Shown here: positions 1 to 6,180 of the stretch, piece by piece | Position numbering within the stretch: the stretch's first letter is position 1 | Layout: each line of letters starts with the position of its first letter | NCBI GenBank assembly: GCA_018699075.1 | Contig: JABIPV010000059.1 | Coordinates: 1-6,267 of the forward strand | Origin: Kordiimonadaceae bacterium | Lineage (GTDB): Bacteria > Pseudomonadota > Alphaproteobacteria > Sphingomonadales > Emcibacteraceae | Length of the DNA: 6,267 nucleotides | Reading direction: 5' to 3' | Notes under the pieces: generated by a model | The model's database searches: none | What the model saw: only the letters and a program-made list of their open reading frames with translations | What the model was told of the DNA's origin: nothing | Translations under genes and position numbers: made by a program

Positions 1-1
1 A

Positions 2-919
2 ATAGTTCTTTTCTTCGGGTTAGTGAATATACTTGGTTCTGATTTGGTGGTAAAATTTCAGGGCGTAATGGTTATTATGTTTTTAATTATGCTCAGTATT
101 TTTATCATTACAGGCCTTCCACATTTTGAATTTAAAAATTTAAGCCCGTTTATGCCAAATGGTATGGGTTCAGTATTTCAGGCGGCCGTGCTCGGTTATT
201 TTTCCTTTGCTGGTTTTATATCGCTTCTTGAATTTGGCGGAGAAATAAAGCATCCAACAAGAAATATTCCACTCGGTCTAGGTATTAGTTTTATCATCGT
301 GTTGTTATCTTTTGGCGGCGTTTCTCTAATTTTAAGTGGTATAACTGTAGAAGGCGGTTTTCAAGGTATGACAACGCCCGTTCTTGAAGTGGCAAATACT
401 TTTTTTCCATCATGGTTAATCAGTGCGTTGGTGATTTCCATAATCGCGGCAGCAGCGACAACCGTTAATGGATTAATTCTTGGCTATTCACGTGATATAT
501 TTGTGATTGCTGAAGCAAAACTTTTCCCATCATTCCTAGCTAAACGTTCAAGGCGTTATAAGACCCCAGCCTACGCGATCATTGCTTACACTTTACTTAC
601 TGTGGCAGCTATTCTTACGGGAAGTGATATTGAAAACTATGCTCTGGTTGCGGTAATGGGATTATTACTTCAGCAACTTTTTATTGCCGTAAGCCTTTTT
701 CGAATTCCTAAAGTGATGAAAGCTGAATACGAAAGCGCAGAATTTAAACTTAAGCGTTCGGTTATAAATATTGTTTCCGTTATGCTCTTTATTATATCGT
801 TGGGGTTTATAATGATGATGGTCTCACGCGAACCCTCATTTGGTTTAATAATATTAGCTGTATTGGGGGTCGGTAGTTTATTATATCTGTTTAGCTCTAA
901 AAACAGGAGAAAAGAATGA
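2..919 (+). CDS. APC-superfamily amino acid/amine permease, 3' part (5' end outside window)
   Basis: Inner-membrane secondary transporter of the APC (amino acid-polyamine-organocation) superfamily, probably importing an amino acid, amine or related small solute. The frame is open from base 2 to the TGA at 917-919 (305 residues). The family is usually about 430-480 residues, so roughly the first third is missing. The GTG at 23 falls inside a membrane-type stretch (LFFGLVNILGS) and is not a real start. At 196-271 lies the family signature: FSFAGF, then EIKHPTRNIP just before the next membrane helix. A second signature, SRDIFVIAEAKLFP followed by KTPAYAI, lies at about 488-585, again in the order seen in APC proteins. 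Several further hydrophobic helices follow, then a basic tail (KNRRKE). The last 4 bp overlap the dioxygenase gene, so the two are co-translated. The family call is firm; the substrate is unknown. Confidence 0.88.
   Translation: MVLFFGLVNILGSDLVVKFQGVMVIMFLIMLSIFIITGLPHFEFKNLSPFMPNGMGSVFQAAVLGYFSFAGFISLLEFGGEIKHPTRNIPLGLGISFIIVLLSFGGVSLILSGITVEGGFQGMTTPVLEVANTFFPSWLISALVISIIAAAATTVNGLILGYSRDIFVIAEAKLFPSFLAKRSRRYKTPAYAIIAYTLLTVAAILTGSDIENYALVAVMGLLLQQLFIAVSLFRIPKVMKAEYESAEFKLKRSVINIVSVMLFIISLGFIMMMVSREPSFGLIILAVLGVGSLLYLFSSKNRRKE
905..910 (+). promoter_or_regulatory. Ribosome-binding site of the dioxygenase gene, inside the permease end
   Basis: AGGAGA lies 5 nt before the ATG at 916 and inside the last codons of the permease. 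This fixes the dioxygenase start at 916. Together with the ATGA stop/start overlap, it indicates translational coupling of the two genes. Confidence 0.75.
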
Positions 920-1719
920 AAATAACTGATCAAGAAAAAGAGACATATTATCGCGATGGGGTCGTGAAAATCAGTGGTGCATTTGATCCAAAATGGGTTG
1001 ATTTTTTGCGTGATGCAACTGATGAAAATATGAATAATCCCGGTGTTATGGCAGAAGAATATGCCAGCGGGGAAAAATCAACGCGTTTTTTTGGGGACCA
1101 GTTTATATGGACAAGAAATGATGACTTCAAGAAGTTTGTTTTTGAAAGCGAAGCAGCGGCTATAGCGGCAGAATTAATGGGATCAACAAAGATTAATATG
1201 TTTTTTGATCATTTGTTGGTCAAAGAGCCGGGATCCGTTGAACCCACACCTTGGCATCAAGATGGTCCTTATTGGAAAGTAAAAGGTTCACAAATTTGTT
1301 CAATATGGTTTGCTATGGATGATGTTACGGAAGAAAATGGCGGTGTGCGTTATGTGAAAGGGTCTCATAATACAGGCATAAGGTACCGCCCGCAAAGTTT
1401 TAGCGGAGATGGGCATCAGGAATATGATGAAGCAGGACTTCAAACCATGCCAGATATTGACGCTACTGTGAGTGAGAGTGATATCGTATGTTATGACCTT
1501 AAGCCTGGTGACTGCTTAATTCATCATGCCAATACCATTCATGGCGCAAAAGGGAACGCCAGCTCTAAAACGCGTCGCCGTGGCTACGCGACACGTTGGA
1601 CAGGCGATGATGTTGTCTGGGATCCGAGAATTGGCACAACAGATGTTTTAAAAGAACCTGGCCTTAAGCCTGGTGACCAATTGGATTGTAACCTTTTTCC
1701 AGTTGTTTGGCGTAAGTAA
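916..1719 (+). CDS. Phytanoyl-CoA dioxygenase (PhyH) family Fe(II)/2-oxoglutarate oxygenase
   Basis: Predicted cytoplasmic non-haem iron oxygenase that would couple oxidative decarboxylation of 2-oxoglutarate to hydroxylation of a small substrate. The 267 residues are a normal full length for bacterial PhyH proteins. The iron-binding motif is visible as WHQDGPYW, with His114 and Asp116. The distal His is in HHANTIHGAKGN and is best assigned to His209. Arg220, in the TRRRG cluster 11 residues later, fits the 2-oxoglutarate carboxylate-binding Arg. All catalytic residues are therefore present. The segment ENGGVRYVKGSH (about 140-151) is typical of the family core. No signal peptide or membrane segment is seen. 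The start is the ATG overlapping the permease stop, with a good ribosome-binding site. The pairing suggests the enzyme acts on what the permease imports, but this is inference. The family is broad (ectoine hydroxylase, phytanoyl-CoA and aminophosphonate hydroxylases), so the substrate is left open. Confidence 0.88.
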   Translation: MKITDQEKETYYRDGVVKISGAFDPKWVDFLRDATDENMNNPGVMAEEYASGEKSTRFFGDQFIWTRNDDFKKFVFESEAAAIAAELMGSTKINMFFDHLLVKEPGSVEPTPWHQDGPYWKVKGSQICSIWFAMDDVTEENGGVRYVKGSHNTGIRYRPQSFSGDGHQEYDEAGLQTMPDIDATVSESDIVCYDLKPGDCLIHHANTIHGAKGNASSKTRRRGYATRWTGDDVVWDPRIGTTDVLKEPGLKPGDQLDCNLFPVVWRK

Positions 1720-1724
1720 ATTTT

Positions 1725-1850
1725 TTAGTGAGGCGAAGAAAAACCTAATTTAGTAGAATTTACGCTTTCATTATTTTCGCCACACAAAGATAAAGTTAAA
1801 GCAAATAATATTGATATGGTTGATGTAATTATAACTTTTATTAAAGTCAT
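1725..1850 (-). CDS. Possible small exported peptide (doubtful)
   Basis: Starting at the ATG at 1850, the frame gives 41 residues. A Lys lies near the N-terminus, followed by a hydrophobic run and LTLSLCGENNES, then a short polar tail ending FSSPH. The overall shape is that of a very small lipoprotein. However, the lipobox is poor, with Leu just before Cys where Ala, Gly or Ser is expected. No ribosome-binding site is visible before this ATG or before the further upstream in-frame starts (1877, 1928). The hydrophobic run could simply reflect AT-rich composition. The ORF ends 5 bp from the dioxygenase stop and would converge with it. No homologous family is recognised. It is listed only so that it is not lost. 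Confidence 0.22.
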   Translation of the reverse strand: MTLIKVIITSTISILFALTLSLCGENNESVNSTKLGFSSPH

Positions 1851-1957
1851 GATTATATTGTGAAAAAGAATTCGCATTAAACTAAAATTACACGAATTTA
1901 AAAATTGTAACAATATATTGATGCACATGGAACATTCTGTTAAAAGGGCCTCTTGTA

Positions 1958-1969
1958 AAACTTAAGTTT
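1958..1969. promoter_or_regulatory. 12-bp perfect palindrome, possible operator
   Basis: AAACTTAAGTTT is its own reverse complement and lies about 140 bp upstream of the autotransporter start. It could be a dimeric-regulator site. In AT-rich DNA such a palindrome can also arise by chance, and no regulator family is recognised. Confidence 0.2.
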
Positions 1970-2018
1970 ATGGCTACGTTGCTTAGAAATCTATTCATTC
2001 AGGGTTAAGTATGTTTGA

Positions 2019-2049
2019 TTTACAAATAATGGTTATAAATTTTTATTAT
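2019..2049 (+). promoter_or_regulatory. Weak sigma-70-like promoter candidate for the autotransporter
   Basis: TTTACA (2019-2024) differs from the -35 consensus at one position. TATTAT (2044-2049) differs from the -10 consensus at one position. The spacing is 19 nt, longer than the preferred 17. The region is so AT-rich that other -10-like boxes occur (for example TATAAA at 2034 and TATATT at 2068), so the assignment is tentative. Confidence 0.25.
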
Positions 2050-2077
2050 TTTTGAGTAATGTTTGAATATATTAATG

Positions 2078-2097
2078 CTAACAAATGGTTAGTTTTT
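2078..2097 (+). promoter_or_regulatory. Small hairpin plus T run in the autotransporter leader
   Basis: CTAAC (2078-2082) pairs with GTTAG (2088-2092) around a 5-nt loop and is followed directly by TTTTT (2093-2097). The T run ends 3 nt before the ribosome-binding site. The 5-bp AT-rich stem is too weak to be a confident terminator. Its position could allow it to modulate ribosome access or to act as a leaky attenuator. Confidence 0.25.
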
Positions 2098-2099
2098 AT

Positions 2100-2106
2100 A
2101 AGGAAG
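2100..2106 (+). promoter_or_regulatory. Ribosome-binding site of the autotransporter gene
   Basis: AAGGAAG lies 4 nt before the ATG at 2111 and is the only purine-rich Shine-Dalgarno match near that start. It supports the 2111 start and hence the long signal peptide. Confidence 0.7.
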
Positions 2107-2110
2107 ATTA

Positions 2111-5100
2111 ATGAGTATTTGCGTGAAGCTTGCCAAGTCGATCACCACTATTAATAAAGCACCAAAAATAAATACACCACTATTATTAAGTCTACAGATT
2201 GGTGCATTTGCTTTATTCCCACTTCATGCGCAGGTACTTGCCCAAGATGTGACTATTTCCGATGATACAACTACTAACCTTCTGACATCTACAGTTAATG
2301 GTGGTGGCCCCGCGAATATTATTATTACGGAAGATGGTAAAGTAACGGTAACCAGTGGAACTGCAATTACAGTAAACAGTAATCATAATATTTCCAATGA
2401 TGGCCTTATCGATAACACAGCCATTAGTAATGGTATTGGAGTTCATTTTGATACGCAGCTAGGTGTAAACCTTATTTCAGATTTTAATCTTACTAAATCT
2501 GTGACCATCAGTGCACCTGATGATAATCAAAATCTGGGAACCAATAATTTTGGTGTTCTCATCGACGGAGATGGGACTTTTCAAGGTAGCTTTTTGGGTA
2601 GCGCGGCATCGGGTATGACAATTTTTGGTGATAATTCGGCTGGACTATCTCTTCAAACGGATATGATAGGTGATATAAATATCGGAAATTTAACTATACT
2701 AGGTGATAATAGTACCGCACTTGAAGTATTGGGAGGTCTAACAGGCGATATAAACCTTGAATCTGCATTATTCGCTACGGGCAAAGACAGTTATGGTATT
2801 TATATTGGTGATACTGTGACAGGAAGTATTTCTAGTTTAGGAAATATTTTGACCGGTACCGATGAGAGGTTTGATCGGGATTTTAATATTGTTCCAGCAG
2901 TAGCAGGAATTGCATCGGTAAGAATAAGTGCGGATGTCAGTGGCGGGTTTGCGAATAATATACAATTTAAAGATAGTGACGATAATATAGTAAATGTAGC
3001 CAGTGGAGACCCAACAGACGGTTTATTGCAAAACACAAGTAGTATTGATGCTTTTGCAGGTGGATATGCGTTATTGGTAACACCCGAAAAAGTTAATAAT
3101 AATACTTGGACAGACATCACCATCGGTAACACCAATTCATTTTATGGTGATTATTCAATTATGAACCAGGGGCGAATTAGGTCATTGGGCATTTCTGATG
3201 GTAATGATGCTAAGGCTGTTTATATTACGGGTGCTACTAAAAATAACATTATTTACTCAACGGTACTTGATGAGGGTTTTTATAACGGCAACTGGGGAAC
3301 CATCGAAGCAACTACTTTGAATGGGGATGCTACAGCAGTTCACATTGGAAATTATGTAACCATACCTGAAATTGTTAACGAGGGTTTTATTAGAGCGTCC
3401 ACGACAATAACTACAGATGACGACGGTATTATTAATGGCACTGGTGGAAGTGCTTATGGTATTATCATTGATAAAGACAGTACTGTACTAAGCTTTGAAA
3501 ATTCGGGCTCAATTAATATTGGTGCTGCGGGGCCTACTTCATCTGCTATTGGTATTATTGACCATTCTGGTACTATAAGTGATTTTTCTAATACATTGAC
3601 AATTTCAACTCTGATTGATGATGATAGTACAGGGAAGCTTGTCGCGGTCGATTTATCTAAAAATACCAGCGGTATAAATTTCTTTAATAGTGGTAATATT
3701 ACAGGCGATATTCATCTAGGTAATGGTACAAATGTTATAAATCTAGAAGGCTTAAGTTTAACCGAAGTTGCTGATCTTACAGATGGTTTCATCGAAGATG
3801 GTCTTTCTGAAGATTTCTACACTGAACTGTTAAAAAGGGAAATCACAGGTGCTATTACTTTAGAGGGTGGTTCTGCCACTTTAAATATGATTGGTAACGC
3901 AAGATTAGAAAATGGTATTTATTCTCCTAACGGTCAACTTGTTGTCAGTATTAAAGATCAAACCCACCTTGGTGTCGATACATCGCTAGGCTTAAATGTC
4001 ACCAGCTTACTAGTCGAAGATCAAGCTGAGATTTCTATTAACGTAAATGGTCAAGAAGATTTTGTGGGCGGCATTGTTTCTTCCGGTGATGTTTCTTTCT
4101 TAGACGATAGTAAGGTTGTAATTGAAGTGCGCGGCGTTATTGAAGACGAAGGTAACTTTGTCATTATTGAAGCTGATACACTAACAATTGATCCAGATAA
4201 GAATATTCAAAACACTAGCGCTAACCCGTTTATATATGATGTAAAAACAGAACTAACTGGAAATTCACTAAGTTTACACTTAAGACGTAAAGGACGCGTT
4301 GAGTTAGGCCTTACAGACAATGTAGGTGAAATCTATGAAGCGTCTATCTCTGCACTTCTGGAAGATGAAGATGTTGCTGTTTTTATTAACAATTTAAAAG
4401 ACATAGAAGAATTTAATAGAATTTATAGAGAAATGATGCCGAATAGTTTTACTCAAGCTATGCGTCAGGTAATTTTAAACAGTAATAACATGTCAGTTGG
4501 TGCTGTATCTGGGCAACTTGATAACTTACGTCAATTAATCGAATTAAGTAAACCGCAACGTGCCCGTACGGGACTGTGGGTACAAGAATTAGGCGGTTTC
4601 TATAACCATAATGATGGTGAAAGCGAAAAAGGCGGTAGTGTTTTTGATTTCGGACTGGCAATGGGATATGACGCCATTTCTACGGACCGAGGTGCATTTG
4701 GTATAAGTTTTGCTTATAATCTTGCTGATTTGAAACTTAATGGGTCTGGTGAAAATCGGGTAGCCATGGAAAATTTGCAAGTTGGATTATATCATGGCCT
4801 TTGGCTTGGTGATTTCTTTGTTGAAAGTCAAGCCAGCATGGGTTTTCTTAATTTTGAAAGTGAACGTGATGTTGTTTTTGATGATTTTACAAGGTCTGCT
4901 AATGCCGACTGGAACGGAAAACAGTATAATGGTAATCTAAAAGCTGGTTATCAGTTCAAGACAGGGAAAATATCTATCATCCCGACAGTGGCATTAAATT
5001 ATAATAAGTATAAACTTGATGAATATACAGAAACTGATGCTGGATTTGGTGTAAATCTGAATGTAGATGAAATTAATGTAAAATCTTTTTCGAGTGATCT

Positions 5101-5410
5101 TATGTTAGAAGTTGCCCATACGACAGAGTTTAAAGTAGGTGACAGGGTTGAAGCAACAATGCGCTTTGATGTTCATGGCGGTTGGTCAAAAGAATTTGAA
5201 GATAACCCTGTTTCATTGACAGCGAGATTCGCCGGCTTTGATGATACGTTTTCACTAATTGGTGATCCATTGGCACCTAGCAGTTATCAGGTAGGCGCAG
5301 GATTTTACTTTACGTCAGGCTTTACTTCATTTGGTATTAAATATGATGCAAGATTACGTGATGGTTATTCTGGCCACTCAGCCACTGTAAACTTCCGCGT
5401 TCGTTTTTAA
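2111..5410 (+). CDS. Type Va autotransporter, outer-membrane beta-barrel with beta-helix passenger
   Basis: Predicted self-secreting outer-membrane protein of 1099 residues. Residues 1-44 form a long signal peptide: an N-region with Lys6, 9, 16 and 19, a hydrophobic core at about 24-37, and cleavage most likely after VLA44. The passenger (about 45-735) is rich in Asn, Asp, Gly, Ser and Thr, with short beta-strand periodicity typical of a right-handed beta-helix. Repeats lie at about 143-248, and GDIHLGNGTN (532-541) is a motif often seen near the end of such passengers. Residues about 738-815 are predicted helical, with an MMP motif at 775-777, matching the linker that threads the barrel. Residues about 823-1099 (starting LWVQELGG) have alternating amphipathic strands and end NFRVRF, the C-terminal Phe signal for outer-membrane assembly. 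The only Cys in the protein is Cys4. I see no protease or lipase motif, so adhesion or surface display is a guess. The gene is monocistronic, with its own leader and terminator. Confidence 0.92.
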   Translation: MSICVKLAKSITTINKAPKINTPLLLSLQIGAFALFPLHAQVLAQDVTISDDTTTNLLTSTVNGGGPANIIITEDGKVTVTSGTAITVNSNHNISNDGLIDNTAISNGIGVHFDTQLGVNLISDFNLTKSVTISAPDDNQNLGTNNFGVLIDGDGTFQGSFLGSAASGMTIFGDNSAGLSLQTDMIGDINIGNLTILGDNSTALEVLGGLTGDINLESALFATGKDSYGIYIGDTVTGSISSLGNILTGTDERFDRDFNIVPAVAGIASVRISADVSGGFANNIQFKDSDDNIVNVASGDPTDGLLQNTSSIDAFAGGYALLVTPEKVNNNTWTDITIGNTNSFYGDYSIMNQGRIRSLGISDGNDAKAVYITGATKNNIIYSTVLDEGFYNGNWGTIEATTLNGDATAVHIGNYVTIPEIVNEGFIRASTTITTDDDGIINGTGGSAYGIIIDKDSTVLSFENSGSINIGAAGPTSSAIGIIDHSGTISDFSNTLTISTLIDDDSTGKLVAVDLSKNTSGINFFNSGNITGDIHLGNGTNVINLEGLSLTEVADLTDGFIEDGLSEDFYTELLKREITGAITLEGGSATLNMIGNARLENGIYSPNGQLVVSIKDQTHLGVDTSLGLNVTSLLVEDQAEISINVNGQEDFVGGIVSSGDVSFLDDSKVVIEVRGVIEDEGNFVIIEADTLTIDPDKNIQNTSANPFIYDVKTELTGNSLSLHLRRKGRVELGLTDNVGEIYEASISALLEDEDVAVFINNLKDIEEFNRIYREMMPNSFTQAMRQVILNSNNMSVGAVSGQLDNLRQLIELSKPQRARTGLWVQELGGFYNHNDGESEKGGSVFDFGLAMGYDAISTDRGAFGISFAYNLADLKLNGSGENRVAMENLQVGLYHGLWLGDFFVESQASMGFLNFESERDVVFDDFTRSANADWNGKQYNGNLKAGYQFKTGKISIIPTVALNYNKYKLDEYTETDAGFGVNLNVDEINVKSFSSDLMLEVAHTTEFKVGDRVEATMRFDVHGGWSKEFEDNPVSLTARFAGFDDTFSLIGDPLAPSSYQVGAGFYFTSGFTSFGIKYDARLRDGYSGHSATVNFRVRF
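2537..2854 (+). repeat. Four degenerate beta-helix repeats in the autotransporter passenger
   Basis: Units begin at Gly143, Gly173, Gly198 and Gly224, giving spacings of 30, 25 and 26 residues; a fifth Gly-Thr-Asp start at 249 breaks off. Each unit starts with a form of G-[DKT]-[ND]-[SN]-x-[GA]-[LIV], as in GDNSAGL, GDNSTAL and GKDSYGI. Most then carry a G-[DS]-I step about 14 residues later (GDINIG, GDINLE, GSISSL). The repeats are clear in protein but diverged in DNA, so recent tandem expansion is unlikely. Related turns recur later (GDATAVHI at 405-412, GSAYGIII near 445). Confidence 0.6.
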
Positions 5411-5442
5411 AGTATTTAAAAAGAATACCTCACAACCTGAAT

Positions 5443-5472
5443 AGGCCACTGATTAATTTGATGTGGCCTTTT
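5443..5472 (+). terminator. Intrinsic terminator of the autotransporter gene
   Basis: AGGCCAC (5443-5449) pairs perfectly with GTGGCCT (5463-5469) around a 13-nt loop, and a run of four T follows (5469-5472). It lies 33 bp after the autotransporter stop. The 3' arm falls inside the last codons of the convergent DUF3047 gene, and the loop contains that gene's stop codon. The opposite strand lacks a T-rich tail after the hairpin, so it works best for the plus strand. Confidence 0.6.
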
Positions 5473-6153
5473 CTATGCCAATATTTGAAAAATATGCAAT
5501 AGACTTAAGGTCTGTTTCATCTGTGTCACAAAATAGAGCTATCTCTTTTAATTTTGCGCCTTTGGCACTGCCCCAAAGTGTCTGATATAATTCTGTTAGG
5601 TCTACTTTTTCAGCGTGCCATTGACCAATATTTTCCTCACCACCATTCGCCACATAATGGGGAAAAGAACGCGTTTCTGAAAATTTCAAATGCTTCCAGT
5701 CTCCTCTATGAAGTTCTTTATTACCCCATATAATTTCCATTCGGTGGGTGTCGCCATTCTCTGCTTCAAAACTTAAATAAAATCTGGCGGGATGGTCATC
5801 CCCTTCAGGGGTTAATTCGCTTAAGTCACTATAAATTCCTTGCTCAATGAACCATTCCCAACTTAGGAAGGGATATTGGTTCAACTGAATGTCAACATAA
5901 CGAAATAACATTGACGCCGTATTATCAGTGCTCAAACGAATTGAAGGACGCTCGTCTTTTGTAATGAATGAAATATCCATTGGAGAGTGCCGCCAGAATG
6001 TTCGGTGATGCCAGCCATCGGGAACAGGGTCAAGCGTTAGTGCCTCGCTAAAATCCATAACTGACAAATACTCTGAGCCATCTGGTTCGAGAACATTCGT
6101 CCGTTCAAGCTTATCACATGCGGGCAACAATAACAGAATAAGAAAGATAACTC
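5453..6153 (-). CDS. DUF3047-family lipoprotein, 5' end removed by IS3 insertion
   Basis: The protein matches the DUF3047 family, whose function is unknown. Numbering from the TTG at 6130, the family-like blocks are LSWEWF (89-94), GDDHPARFYLSFE (110-122), an IIWGN block (133-137) and ALFCDTDET (198-206) near the C-terminus. The frame does not begin at that TTG. It stays open upstream and adds VIFLILL, so the combined LILLLLPACDK is a hydrophobic signal core plus an LPAC lipobox, with the lipidated Cys at residue 5 of the short form. The IS3-type end begins at 6154, so the first few signal-peptide residues, the native start and the upstream signals are lost. Between the junction and 6130 there is no ATG, GTG or TTG. 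A product starting at the TTG would lack a working signal peptide and stay in the cytoplasm. The gene is therefore probably non-functional although the rest is intact. It converges on the autotransporter. Confidence 0.8.
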
Positions 6154-6180
6154 TGATGTGCCCCTGATTTGTTAGACACT
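6154..6180. repeat. Terminal inverted repeat region of the IS3 element
   Basis: This stretch lies between the transposase stop (6181-6183) and the lipoprotein junction, begins TGATGTGCCCC and contains TTTGTTAGACA. It looks like the transposase-binding end of an IS3-family element. The partner repeat is outside the window, so the exact repeat length cannot be measured. Confidence 0.6.

Larger units (their letters stand above)
1720..2110. other. AT-rich intergenic region before the autotransporter
   Basis: This 391-bp spacer lies between the dioxygenase stop and the autotransporter start. It holds a doubtful small minus-strand ORF (1725-1850), a perfect 12-bp palindrome (1958-1969), a weak promoter candidate (2019-2049), a small hairpin followed by five T (2078-2097) and a ribosome-binding site (2100-2106). 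I see no convincing intrinsic terminator for the permease-dioxygenase pair. The nearest candidates are long-range 6-7 bp complementarities (GGCGAA 1732-1737 with TTCGCC 1776-1781) with a large AT-rich loop. No RNA gene was recognised. Confidence 0.6.

Noticed and set aside
23..919. GTG at 23 as the true permease start
   Set aside because: The frame is open to the window edge and the upstream residues continue a membrane helix. The visible signatures belong to the middle and end of an APC transporter, so the gene starts outside the window.
670..933. 87-codon open frame on the minus strand
   Set aside because: It lies wholly opposite the permease end and dioxygenase start. It has no family resemblance or plausible ribosome-binding site and is a shadow of the real gene.
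948..1130. 60-codon open frame on the minus strand
   Set aside because: Antisense to the dioxygenase, which has clear catalytic motifs; nothing recognisable in the product.
1904..1914. Short interrupted palindrome ATTGT-A-ACAAT as an operator
   Set aside because: Five-bp AT-rich arms are expected by chance in this region, and nothing ties it to a promoter.
2213..2446. 77-codon minus-strand frame opposite the autotransporter N-terminus
   Set aside because: It overlaps the signal peptide and early passenger in antisense. Its scattered Cys and lack of a start context indicate a shadow frame.
2800..3135. 111-codon open frame on the minus strand within the autotransporter
   Set aside because: The product looks hydrophobic only because it is the reverse of Asn/Asp/Gly/Ser/Thr-rich passenger codons. 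The sense frame is continuous and well supported.
4458..4780. Two overlapping minus-strand frames opposite the barrel domain
   Set aside because: They overlap each other and the beta-barrel coding region, with no recognisable motif.
5453..6130. TTG at 6130 as the native start of the DUF3047 protein
   Set aside because: It would start two residues before an LPAC-type lipobox and discard the in-frame hydrophobic core just upstream; the true start was lost to the IS insertion.
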